From: Ridgeia piscesae
Taxonomy: Eukaryota; Annelida; Polychaeta; Sabellida; Siboglinidae
DNA: 64,000 nucleotides
Assembly (NCBI GenBank): GCA_025642075.2
Contig: JAODUO010000030.1
Coordinates: 715,452-779,451 of the forward strand
Reading direction: 5' to 3'
Shown here: one piece after another, positions 13,002-23,159 of the stretch
Layout of the letters: each line of letters starts with the position of its first letter
Position numbering within the stretch: position 1 is the first letter of the stretch
The notes under the pieces: generated by a model
Databases searched by the model: none
What the model saw: only the letters and a program-made list of their open reading frames with translations
What the model was told of the DNA's origin: nothing
Made by a program: the position numbers and the translations under genes

Positions 13002-16000
13002 ATGTGCCAAGCATGTGTGGCTGAAACAAACAGTGCCACACATGCTTCCGGCACAGATCATTCATGGAACTTTTTAGGAGTTTCGCAAAATTAACAAAAA
13101 AGTTATGAGTACTTTGTTACATTTAGTAAAAAGTACACACATTTGTATTTTGTTACAAGTACATGTAAAAGTACTTCCCCAAAAAGTACTTCGTTACTCA
13201 AGAAAAGTAAACTTTTCTACTTAAGTAAAGTAACAAAGTAAATGTACTTTGTTACATTACGGCTCTGGTGTGAAATAAAGTTTAGTACTATTGTAAGGTT
13301 AAATCCTAGGAACCAAGCTCTGGTAGGTGCACTAATTAACAAAGGATGTCGAAAGGTGGAAACCCAATAATGTTTTGGTAGATATTTTCAAGTGCTGTAG
13401 TCTGGTTGTGCTGTCATCGTAACTATGGACATGTTCTTGACAGGGCACACAAGCAGTGTGAGGGCCATCCAAGTACTGGACAATGAGAACTCATTCATGA
13501 GTGCCAGTAAAGACAAGACGGTTAAACTGTGGTCACTACGCAGCTTTGGTGACGGCTCAGAGAGGTGAATGTCATGAGTTACATGTCATGGAAACAGCCT
13601 TACTTAGTTTTCACTTCGTCTCACTCACAAGTTGACAGATATGTAGTAGTTAAGAACCTTATGGCACTGAGTGTACATTTGACATCTCACTGTATAGGGA
13701 TTATAATATTTTTTAGAATTTAGAAGGTAGTAATTTTATTTTGATGCCATTAAAAAAAATTGTTAAATATTTAGTCTTTCTAATAGGTGTGAAATTGTTG
13801 TGTTAAGGATAACAAGTAACTTTATTTACTTATACATTCACTTGTAATAGTTAAATTACCTTAATCTATGCATACTTTTAATTTCAGAGTTGGATGTCAG
13901 TGGACATACAACAAACACAGAAAGCCAGTGTTTACTGTGTCTTTTATTGAGTCCATCAGATTAGCCGTGTCCAACGACAGCTCAGTTCATGTAAGTAACA
14001 AATCAATCAATCAATCAATCAGTCAATCAATCAATCAATCAATCAATCAATTTTATTTCAACACCACATATCTCTACAAAGTATATTCAGGGGTGCTTAC
14101 ATATCAAAGTAAACATAGGTTACAAATGTAAAAATTACATTATATGGCCTTACAGTCTATATGGCCTGCGTATTACAACAGAACAGCAGATTAAACGTAC
14201 ACATTGCGATAATAACAACATGTATAAAATTATGTAAACAATTAAGTAAAGGCCTGTTTAAAAAAAATTGATATGTGGTTGTCTGTCATCTTGGTGACAA
14301 GCAACTCAATCTTGGGGTTGTCGACAATGAAACCCAAACAATATAGCAGTATTCTTTTTGGTGACTGGCCAAACAGACACGACTGAAGATACAGTGGTCT
14401 CTTTCCTTGTTTCATTTCAGTAGGTGCTGATACGTATTCTTGCAATTGCATGTAGCCTACCAAAGCACCGTTGCCATGATATGAGCTGGTAAATGTCAAA
14501 TAATCACTAGTTATACCATTGGTTCCTCATGCAATGATTGCAGTGTGGCTGAATGCTTCCCATATAAATCCAGTTGATATTAGAATTAGCCAATCTGCCA
14601 GAGAAACCGATGATAAAACTTTGAGCAAACTATATACACATTATATAAAAGCTAATCTTTTTAGCCATTAAACAAATCACCTGAGTGGAACTAATGATCA
14701 GGTTTGTTGCCTTGCTGTAGGTGTGGGACCCATTTGTTGGCATGTGTCTGCGCCAGTACGAGGCGTCCAAGAATAACCCAGTGACCGCGATGACACCCAT
14801 GGCCAGTCCTAGTAGTTGTGTCATGACAGCCACCGCGGACGCGATCCTCAGGTAGATAGCAGCATATGATCTCCCTCCTGCTCTTGTCTTGGTAAATTAC
14901 AACTATGGAAACCATGCGTGGTATTGCAACTGCAAGCACAACAAAAACTGCTCAGATTTTTTTAATTAAAAAACAAATATTACCACAAATTGGACATGTT
15001 TTAGCCCTGTGACTGGCCAGCAAAAATCTTCTGTCACATACTGTTACAATAAAAATCATAACTCTGCAAATACTTATCATAAAAAGATGAATGCGATATA
15101 ATTTTACTGCCAAATGAACTCTATTATAATAAACTTATATTATCACTATTTTGTTGGATAATCATGGTGATATTATTAGCTGAATGACATCCAAACAAGT
15201 ATGAAAAAACAAACACACTACTTCCAAATAATTACCGACTGGACAAATTTCTTACTTCCTGCGAGACAAACGTAGCCAAACACGTTAGCTGCCAAATAAC
15301 ATAAAAATGAATCAAATCCGTTGAGAACGTTGATTTTTATGAATTTTATGTTCATGAATAAATATACACCATCAGGTGTTGCAGGCCGATTAATTGGCCA
15401 TGGGTGGTTGCAGGGTTAAATTGTCTCAGTGTTGTTTGTTCTACCTAGATTTCAGTATCCAGATTGTTTTAGCCGGGTTAACTATTTCTGCTCTTCCATC
15501 CATTTAGCTATGTCCATGTGAAATTCATCTTAATGAATACTTGTTCCTTTTTAAGTGTTTTCAGGTGTTTTTTTACATGATAGCATAGTAATATTGATGA
15601 TATATTGTAATTTATTTTTCTGAACATAATGAATGGACTAATAGTCACATTCAGCCTTTGTAAATCAGATACAACTTTATCTCCAATATTGGAGATAAAG
15701 ATGATAACTGTGCTGACTTTACACTGATGTTTAGTTGTTGGTTTCAAGAAGGCTGTGATCATCTTGTAGGTTGCTGGATGTAAGGATGGAGATGTTCACG
15801 TGCGAGTTTAAATGCACAACCACACCAGCTGGTAAGAATGTGTCCTGCACGCTTCTCTGACATTTTAAGTCAAATTATGATGCAGAAATATCTCATGATG
15901 GTGACAAACATGGTATAGTGGCTCCACCTGGGGAATGATACCAAATATATTTTAATTTCATGATGGTTTAAACTTACATAAACTGCTACAGTAATATCTT

Positions 16001-18059
16001 TCAGATCAATGGTCTGGTTAGCTAGTGACTGTTGGTACTAACTGTACAGTTAAATAGAAATTGTATAAATTGTGAAATTGAAAAGTCTTCCTATATGTGA
16101 TGTATTGAAGACTAACATCTGCTGACCATGTGTGATTGCCAGGTTTGATACGGTGCATTGCTCCGAGCCCTGACGGCCACTGGCTGGCCGTGGGATACTC
16201 CACTGGTATCATATCAGTCCTGGACGCCAGGACGGGCCTCGTTGCTGCCTCCTGGAAGGGGCACGAGGGGGAGATACTACAGGTGGGGAAAGTCCCTAAG
16301 GCAGCGCAATTTCTGTTGTCTTTGTAGCTGGCATAATATTCCCATATACATATCGCTCAAGGAACTGTTTCAGTATGGTAATGAACTCATAATAAAATCT
16401 ACTGTTAAGCATCATTGATCAGATAAGGCCCATTTACGTGAACGATTTGTATCCAACTTTGACCTAATTAATTACTATTGAACTGTAGTATCAATAGCCA
16501 TTTCCATTTTGTGAATGATATTATTAGCTGTTTCGGATTTTGTGAATCATCCCAAATCAGTTAACTATAGGTCAAAACTGTTGCTGGTTGGCTAATGCAT
16601 AAAAATAATACCACTCGACTATATTTGAATCAATCAGTACAGCTACAAAGTGGGACTTCTGGTGGGTCTTTAGATAAGCAGTTCCAACTGTGGAAAATAA
16701 GTGAACCCTGGATGTGCATTCAGATTGATGTAAGAGTTGCTGTGGTAAACTGACAAGGCTGTAGATACTAAATACTGACTTCCTGTCATTGCAGATGAAA
16801 GCATTTGATAACATGAGCTTTGTGACGTCATCGTTTGACCAGTCAATGACCTTGTGGAATGCAGAGGATGGCAAAGCGGTCAGTGTCTTCAAAGGTATGT
16901 ATGGGCGGTTGACCACAGGACACTGTTAACTCAGGTTCTGTTTTATACCAATTACAATTTTATTTTGATGCCTTCGGCACAATTTTAACACATTGCTGTC
17001 TGACACTACACAAAGTCAATGTCATTTAGGGTCAGATCGCACACGTCCATGAAACTTTGAATTACCTGGGTGTAACTTTGTATTCACTTTGTACTGCCTG
17101 AGTTTAGTAAGCTGTGTATATGAGTGTTGCTATATACTATGCAGAGAGTGGTCAATAACTGGACATGCATGAACCGATGTCACATGCATCATTTTGATTA
17201 AGACGTACAGGATACACCAATTGTAAAATATCATCCAGGAGATGTGATAGATCCTATGCTGAAAGTACGTACCTATATCAGAGTGTCAATCTAACGATGG
17301 CGTGGCTTGCAGGGTTGACAGAGCCAGTGCACTGCATTAGTTTCTATAGAGGAATGATGTTGACAGCGACAACAGCCAAGAGAGTTGGTGTGTATCCATC
17401 ACTTGACTCCAAGGTGAGTTCTTGAGCTTCACTTCAGGGCCTGGTTTCATGAAGTGACTAAGAATGTTCTTAATGCTAAGATGGTTGTCTTAATAAATAA
17501 AAAAAAGTTTATGCAAGCATGATATGCTAAGTAATTGTGTAACTTTAAGAATGCTTCTGCTGAAACTAGCCACCGATGTAGAGCATAAATGATGAAAAAG
17601 ATCCACATCTTGCACAATGATATGTTATATGTTGTATTCATAGATGTCACGACTTCTGAGTTCACTGGGCATGTTGCCCACTGCAGTGTTGTGTCAGGCA
17701 TTTTGTGGCTGTACCTGATGGAAGAATATATAGACAAGAATGTTCTGAAGTGCTAAGTCCTAAGGTGGTTGCCATCTAAGCAAACCTCCCTCGTGTTGGC
17801 TCACGAAGATATTGGACAAGAAGCCAGGTCACATCTTAGGGTGTGGGACATAATTAAGTATTACTTTGTGTTGTTTCTCAGTATTGTGCTTGAAAGTTGG
17901 TGTGAATGTTGTGTATGTTGCTGGTTCCAGGTGAACTTCACCAGTACAAAATTGCGGTCTGACACCTTCCCTGGCGTATTAACGACCATGGCTGTGCTGC
18001 CAGCCAATCGACTTCTACTGCTCGGGGCGGACAATGGCGCGATACGACTATTAGCTTGA
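11120..18059 (+). CDS. WDR81 (WD repeat-containing protein 81), C-terminal part, ten exons
   Basis: The C-terminal WD40 propeller of WDR81. In known animals this large BEACH-WD40 protein works with WDR91 in endosome maturation, lowering endosomal PI3P and supporting aggregate clearance. Exons are 11120-11297, 11545-11675, 13444-13564, 13888-13990, 14721-14851, 15770-15831, 16143-16282, 16795-16894, 17313-17413 and 17931-18059. All have AG/GT borders and joined phases give 397 codons with no internal stop. Recognisable WDR81 features are [15 protein letters not shown] before the first blade, [19 protein letters not shown] with the GDGSE tail, DARTGLV followed by HEGEILQ, and the C-terminal [15 protein letters not shown] ending at the stop. 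The BEACH domain lies outside the window. Identification rests on remembered human WDR81. Confidence 0.9.
11545..11675 (+). CDS. WDR81 exon, entry to WD40 propeller
   Basis: 131 nt, acceptor TTCAG, donor ACAG|GTACTG. It encodes [14 protein letters not shown] and QIKLQTFTG, matching the segment of WDR81 just before the first WD repeat (CRGNWLSYW...QIRLQSFPG in human, from memory). Confidence 0.88.
12068..12803. mobile_element. pogo/Tigger-like non-autonomous element in a WDR81 intron
   Basis: The left end after TA reads CAGTCGCGCCTCGCTATAAC. The right end ...TGCGTTATACGAGGCATGACT is its imperfect inverted copy. CAGTC...CCTCGCTATAACG termini and TA targets are typical of pogo/Tigger-type Tc1/mariner elements. 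Further GCGCCTCG-TTATAACGCGG copies lie subterminally near 12100 and 12735. There is no transposase ORF. The right end adjoins a (TA)n tract. Confidence 0.75.
12803..13000. repeat. Two (TA)n microsatellites
   Basis: Long alternating AT runs at about 12803-12878 and 12948-12997, separated by about 70 bp of unique sequence. They lie in the WDR81 intron beside the pogo-like element. Confidence 0.95.
13085..13262. repeat. AGTACTTTGTTAC-rich repeat, possible transposon fragment
   Basis: GTACTTTGTTAC, AAAGTACTT and their reverse complements recur many times in 180 bp, so the stretch is strongly self-complementary. The pattern resembles terminal regions of non-autonomous hAT-like elements, but no clear ends or target duplication are seen. 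Confidence 0.4.
13444..13564 (+). CDS. WDR81 exon, WD repeat blade
   Basis: 121 nt. It completes the Gly of [18 protein letters not shown] and encodes [21 protein letters not shown], a canonical GH...(S/T)xDKTVKLW WD repeat. The donor is GAGAG|GTGAAT. Confidence 0.93.
13888..13990 (+). CDS. WDR81 exon, WD repeat blade
   Basis: 103 nt, acceptor TTTCAG, donor CAT|GTAAGT. It encodes [18 protein letters not shown] and AVSNDSSVH, the next blade. The intron starts 20 bases before an (AATC)n tail of a retroelement-like repeat. Confidence 0.88.
14002..14520 (-). mobile_element. Possible LINE/SINE 3' end with (ATTG)n tail
   Basis: AATC repeats at 14003-14050 run directly into TTTTATTTCAACACC. Read on the minus strand this is a sequence ending in GATT-type tetranucleotide repeats, as many CR1/L2-type LINEs and their SINEs do. 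An 85-codon minus ORF (14242-14499) gives no domain I recognise. The 5' limit is unknown. Confidence 0.35.
14721..14851 (+). CDS. WDR81 exon, WD repeat blade
   Basis: 131 nt, acceptor CTGTAG. It starts [15 protein letters not shown] and encodes [11 protein letters not shown] and TATADAILR. The donor is AG|GTAGAT, weaker than its neighbours. The phase 2 end fits the next exon. Confidence 0.88.
15005..15415. mobile_element. piggyBac-like MITE
   Basis: The termini are CCCTGTGACTGGCC on the left and GGTTGCAGGG on the right. The right end is followed by TTAA (15416-15419); the left flank is TTAG, one change from TTAA. CCC...GGG ends with TTAA targets are diagnostic of piggyBac-type transposition. 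There is no transposase. A longer relative lies at 31694-33610 and shares most of this sequence. Confidence 0.75.
15770..15831 (+). CDS. WDR81 exon, short
   Basis: 62 nt, acceptor CTTGTAG, donor CTG|GTAAGA. It encodes [15 protein letters not shown] and TTTPA, corresponding to the human VDCRKPGLQHEFRL region. Confidence 0.85.
16143..16282 (+). CDS. WDR81 exon, WD repeat blade
   Basis: 140 nt. It encodes [20 protein letters not shown], then [11 protein letters not shown] and [10 protein letters not shown]. The DxRTGLV...HEGxILQ pattern is one of the clearest WDR81 matches. The donor is CAG|GTGGGG. Confidence 0.93.
16795..16894 (+). CDS. WDR81 exon, WD repeat blade
   Basis: 100 nt, acceptor TTGCAG. 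It encodes [20 protein letters not shown], a WD repeat with the S-FDQSMTLW core. The donor is AAAG|GTATGT. Confidence 0.9.
17313..17413 (+). CDS. WDR81 exon, WD repeat blade
   Basis: 101 nt, acceptor CTTGCAG, donor AAG|GTGAGT. It encodes [17 protein letters not shown] and [15 protein letters not shown], matching the DPIHTFD...VTGTVSNKIGV part of human WDR81. Confidence 0.88.
17931..18059 (+). CDS. WDR81 last coding exon
   Basis: 129 nt including TGA at 18057-18059. It encodes [15 protein letters not shown] and ends [15 protein letters not shown], the conserved WDR81 C-terminus (LLLGSDNGVIRLLA in human). The 3' UTR follows; candidate poly(A) signals include AATAAA at 19830-19835, but the end cannot be fixed. 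Confidence 0.94.
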   Translation: MNFTSTKLRSDTFPGVLTTMAVLPANRLLLLGADNGAIRLLA

Positions 18060-19837
18060 GCTTCAGAGGGCGGATTTGCCTGAGGGTGGGGGGCAGTTGC
18101 ATGATAAGTCAGTAGAATTCTCAAGATGGACAATAGGTGATACAACTACTGGCATAACCAGTAGATTTGAGGGAAAATTGACACTATTCTAGTGATATCC
18201 TTTGATGATTTGCACTGTAGATGCTAAAATTATGCTTCCAAAAAATCATGAACCAAACTAGGTATGTACTTTAGTGTTATGAATGGCACAGATATCAAGT
18301 ATAGTGTTTGTGGAACGTAGATGTCATACATTGTTACTCTAGATGGTGCGATGTTTGTGATGTGTGTGTTCTGTCATCTTCTGCATAGAGACAGGCACAC
18401 TTATTGTAACACACACTTCTGCAGGAGTTAGGGGATGCTATTCCAGAGGCAAAAGCCATGTACAGTACTTGCAATCACGTGTTTTGCCAGTTATTAGCAC
18501 AATTGCAGCAGAGTCAAAATTTGATGTGCATATTGTGGTAATTTGTGTTAGCTGTGTTTCTTCTTCCTGTAGTTAGAGGTTCCTGGAGAACAAATTATGG
18601 AAACTGTTCTTGTAACAGTAATAAGTATTCATGGTTCAGTTTTTTAGATTATTTCCACAATAGAGAGGATTTGCACAACACATGCCGTCACATTCCAGAC
18701 TTGTAACCTTCAAAGCGTTTTATAATTGTGTTGGTCTGCATTAATGAATAACTTGTCAGATTGTCTAAAAACAAATCACACATTCTGCCTTCTAATTGAT
18801 CTTCATCTGTGGGTGTGCACTAAAAGATTATTATGTTACTGATAGTATTTAATCAAAAACATTTTACACTCAAGAAACAATATTATAACAATATTGTGAA
18901 ATTGTAACATGTTTATCAGTTGCGAAACGAAGTAAACAGCTGCCAAAGTATAATGTATATTAAATTTGTAATTCATGTTGTCACATATCCATCATGATGC
19001 CTAATGCTACAAGTCAAGCATGAGAGGGCATGTCATTGTTCTTAAGCCCAATGTATTGTATTTTTATGTATTTTATGTTGTATGTAAATCGCACAAAATG
19101 ACAGTACCAGTTGTATTTTATACACATTACAGATATATGTTGTATATGTATTAAAATAGTAAACTATGGTAAATTGTGCTTTTGTATTGTTCATTTAAAA
19201 CCGGGGCAAAATGTGATTCATGATCTATCTGTTTAGCTAGGCAGTTGTGAGTCTGTATGACATGTACGGCTCACAATGACTCTGAAGGAGGTGCATAGAT
19301 GTGTCGTAATGGGGGCTGGCATCTGTATTTTTTTACTTAAAATATATGTTTCCAGTTGCCTTGGATGATACCATTTTGTATTCGTGGTGAGTGTCCCCAT
19401 CTATAAAGCTACAAAATCTCCCTACATAAAAATAATTACATGGGTGTTAACAAGTGCTGCCATCTGCCAGACATGCCTACATCAAACTAAATCCACTTAT
19501 TTTTATGATTCAGGCCAACGCATTTATCATTTGATTGTTTCTACTTATGTGATTATTGGAAGAAGATATCTATTTTGTTCATGATTTGAAGGAAATATTG
19601 CTTCCAGAATAATTGTGGAAATCTGTAAAATGTGGCGTTCAGAATGCAGTTAAGGTTATTGATGTTCTGCTATCTACCCTTTGTGTTACACAAACATGTA
19701 AGGCCTGATTATATAGGTTCTTGTTTTAAATAGTTGCCATGGTGTTATAGTATTTAAAGCAGAATTATATATATGATTATTGTTAATGTGTGCCAGAGGC
19801 ATCGATCCAGTTTTTAAAGTGGGATGGGGAATAAATT

Positions 19838-19839
<2 letters not shown>

Positions 19840-19882
<43 letters not shown>
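19840..19882. repeat. (TA)n microsatellite
   Basis: An imperfect TA tract interrupted by one GTA, downstream of the WDR81 stop. Confidence 0.9.
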
Positions 19883-19884
<2 letters not shown>

Positions 19885-21412
19885 TATGACCTGACATAAA
19901 AATTAATAAATAAAAAGTTATTTATTGTTGGTCTGGTGCTAATTCTAAAATAAACAAGGGCTTTTTGGTATGCTATTTAAAATAGGTATGTGGGGTACAT
20001 GTATTTGAATAGGGGCCATGGCCCACCCCAATCATTGAACATTTGGAGGGAACACTTTGGACCACTAACTGCTTGCGTGATTCATAAAATGATAAGGTGC
20101 AGAGGTTACATGGATGACTTCCAAATCCTACCTTCTGACAAAGAAATTTGTCTTCACTCAAATGGGACAAAGTTACACAAAATGCAGGAATCCATTGGTT
20201 CTGCAGTAGACGATAACCATCCAGCAGGCTGCAGTCCAAGGGGTGACAGGACAACCAAAAATTAATCATCTATACCTGAGTAATGTGTTTGATGGTAGTG
20301 CCTATTACCATGGCTGCAAACTGAGAGAGCCCGGTATGGGTAATCGGAACTTCATGTCTGATTTTATTCATTTTACTACTAGACCTATGTATAGGGGCTT
20401 TTCAGAGAGGGAAGTGATTAGTCTCGCTATATGCCCACAAATATGTTTTTATAACATTTCATATTCTGTCCCCCTAGGCTGCAAAGTGTGGGGGGTGATT
20501 CCCTCTCCTCCCCCACCAATCGATGCCCATGATGTGTGCTAATATTGCATTTTACACCCAAACCATAGAATGGCTCTAGTTGAGTAAAAAAAAAAATTCT
20601 CGAAAATATTGGGAAACTGACAAACTCTCTTTAAGAAACATAAATTATAAATCTTGCAAAATCCATGTTTGGTATACATTCTATTGTGCAATGTCTGGAG
20701 TATGTATCGATGAATAGCATATGAATATTTATAAACTGGAAAAACCAAGATAGGTTTTCAGACAAAAATTATGGATTAACTTTGAATCAGTTTGATTTTT
20801 TGAAATGTGTACATGTGAGAAGAATATGCTGAATGTGATAATATACTAAATATCTTATTTGGTTAGAATTTTTTATGATTAATTCCAGGAATACTTCTTT
20901 TCCAAATAACAAAATTGAAATGAAAGATTAAATAATAGGATTGATTGATGGATTTGATATTGGTATACTTATACACGTATTTACTAAAATGAAAACAGAC
21001 AAGAAACATGTTTTATAGCCGATTGGACGTTGCTCTCAGCAAGAATGGCAGATGTGGCTTTCATATGGGTTCACCATTTTGAAAATAAGTATCGATAGTT
21101 TCAGTGAGCATTAAAACCAACAGAGGGCGCCACTAGACCCCTTCTCGCACGAACGCCATGATATTTATTAGTCCTCAGCGCGGGTTCAATAGACTTGATT
21201 CGGCGTGTGACCGCGTGTCACAATAGACATGATATGTGACCATATTGCTGAGATTAGTCATTAGTATGACTAATAGTTATATGTTATATTATGCTATCAT
21301 TAAATGTAGTGATGCTGACACACGTTGCTGTTAAATATAGGGCCTACAAACATTGGGTAAATTATACCCTCTATATACACTCAAAGAAGAACACTTTAAT
21401 ATTTATAACATG

Positions 21413-21541
21413 ATGTGGTGTGGTGTGGTGTGGTGTGGTGTGGTGTGGTGTGGTGTGGTGTGGTGTGGTGTGGTGTGGTGTGGTGTGGTGTGGTGTGGTG
21501 TGGTGTGGTGTGGTGTGGTGTGGTGTGGTGTGGTGTGGTGT
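21413..21541. repeat. (TGTGG)n pentanucleotide satellite
   Basis: About 26 perfect copies of TGTGG with no interruptions. The + strand has only G and T, giving strong strand asymmetry and GG runs every five bases. Both strands stay open as repeat ORFs, which are not genes. Confidence 0.97.
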
Positions 21542-21610
21542 TCAATAGATCTGTCATTAACAGTACGGAATGACAATGAGTGAGCACACTGAATAAGCTA
21601 TATAATACGC

Positions 21611-21613
<3 letters not shown>

Positions 21614-21692
<79 letters not shown>
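21614..21692. repeat. (TA)n microsatellite
   Basis: About 75 bp of alternating TA, only 75 bp after the TGTGG array. Confidence 0.95.
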
Positions 21693-22929
21693 TAAACTAT
21701 ATCTCATATTGTTCACTACCGAAGGGCAAACTCTAATACCGCCGCAACTTTTGATTTTTTTTATCCGGAAGGTGTAAGAAATTCAGCCTCAGCAGTTCGG
21801 TTGTGTTTATTACGAGTCACAAAAAAGCAACGTCTCCGTTCTGTTGTTTGGGACTTCGCACGACCGATAGGGGTGTTTGTGAGACATAAATAGTATTAAT
21901 CCAGGATATATGTTTCGTAAGTATCAAGTCAAGAGTTTTATCGGTCTTGATTTTATTGTGAATCACAGCATAAAATTGTCCCGTTGAACTGGACTTCGGA
22001 ACCGGAATGGGATCATGGGTGTGTGCGCTGTCGCATTGTAGATCTAACTGATACGAAAACCCGGGAGACTTGCTTTTATTCCATAACAATTACAATTAAT
22101 TTATTATAGGCCTATCATATACAGCTTGCAAACGTTACATTAACGTTTGCATGACCACTATCTGGGATACAATTTAATTTACAGAGCTCTGCAATTCATT
22201 GGACACACACGCACGCATACAGCGCACGCACGCGCGCACACATATACACGTACATGTGAACGTGCACACATTATAATTATTATAGAGTCTATATAACTTG
22301 TAATACAAATTAACGCGGCACTATTGTATTCTACTTGTTATTAAAAATGGAAATCCTTAGTAGTAATTATTATACTGCATTGAAAATACCAAGTTGTATA
22401 ATTATTGTTTTACTATTTTAATTAACGTCCGCGTGTACTAATCATATATCATGATGATCCAAACTCAGTCATGTCATGCAGGTAATTATAGTACATGTAG
22501 GCATATAGCCAGGTGTATGCAAACGTATTAAAACCGTAGTTTTATTGGGCGCCAAATACAAAATAATTCACGCGTAGCTATAACTTTCTTATTGGCCAGC
22601 CGATTTTGCGCACATACATTATAAGGAAGTGCTAATATCAATACGCGTGCGGTTAAATTAATTCTGTTCCTGTCCTTTATGTACAGTTGCACTGCATCGC
22701 TCTGTAACCCAAATCTTACCAAATAAGGTAATAACGTAGGTCACGTGGTCATTTTGGCATGTGGGTTCACTCAGCACCCCTCACGTGCGCATTGTTCATA
22801 GTATATAGTGCCATATTAAATGATGTTGTTTCATATTAAGCTTGTGAAATGCATTTCTATGTATTATTTGTAAGGTAATGGGCATGGTAAAATAATTATG
22901 AGATGTGACAATTTGTTAATATTAGCTAA

Positions 22930-23156
22930 TAATTGCGATGTCGGGTGGTGACGTAAACGGGACCCCTATTGGCCATTTTACGCGGTTTACTCACGCGTTG
23001 ACCAATGATGATATGTGTTACATATTTTCTCGTTCCGCGCATGAATATTAAGGGGTGTTTCCTGGTGCACGAAAGTAGTCGAGACAGCCGGCTTTCCTTA
23101 TTCGAATGTGCTTTGGTTTAGGTGCTAGTGTCAAATATCATTAATAACCAGACAAC
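22930..23156 (+). promoter_or_regulatory. Probable cofilin promoter and 5' UTR
   Basis: The stretch before the cofilin ATG is richer in CG than its surroundings (ACGCGG, CACGCG, TTCCGCGC). It has CCAAT-type boxes in both orientations (CTATTGGCC near 22967, GACCAATGA near 23000). No TATA box is obvious at a suitable distance. The transcription start is not determinable from sequence. Confidence 0.4.
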
Positions 23157-23159
23157 ATG
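23157..23159 (+). CDS. Cofilin exon 1, initiator Met only
   Basis: GACAACATG|GTAAGT: the coding part is just the start codon, followed by a strong donor. The next exon begins GCC TCT GGA (Ala-Ser-Gly), completing MASG. Because only ATG is contributed, this exon could be joined to either downstream cofilin body. Confidence 0.9.

Larger units (their letters stand above)
19900..23050. other. Intergenic region between WDR81 and cofilin
   Basis: No exon is recognised. It holds a TGTGG satellite and a TA tract (separate entries), a CA/CG-rich patch near 22200-22260, and AT-rich DNA. Short ORFs near 20000-20540 have no family features. The last few hundred bases are the likely cofilin promoter. Confidence 0.6.

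Noticed and set aside
20000..20542. Overlapping ~90-codon ORFs near 20 kb
   Set aside because: Open on both strands with no conserved motif; probably repeat-derived or chance.
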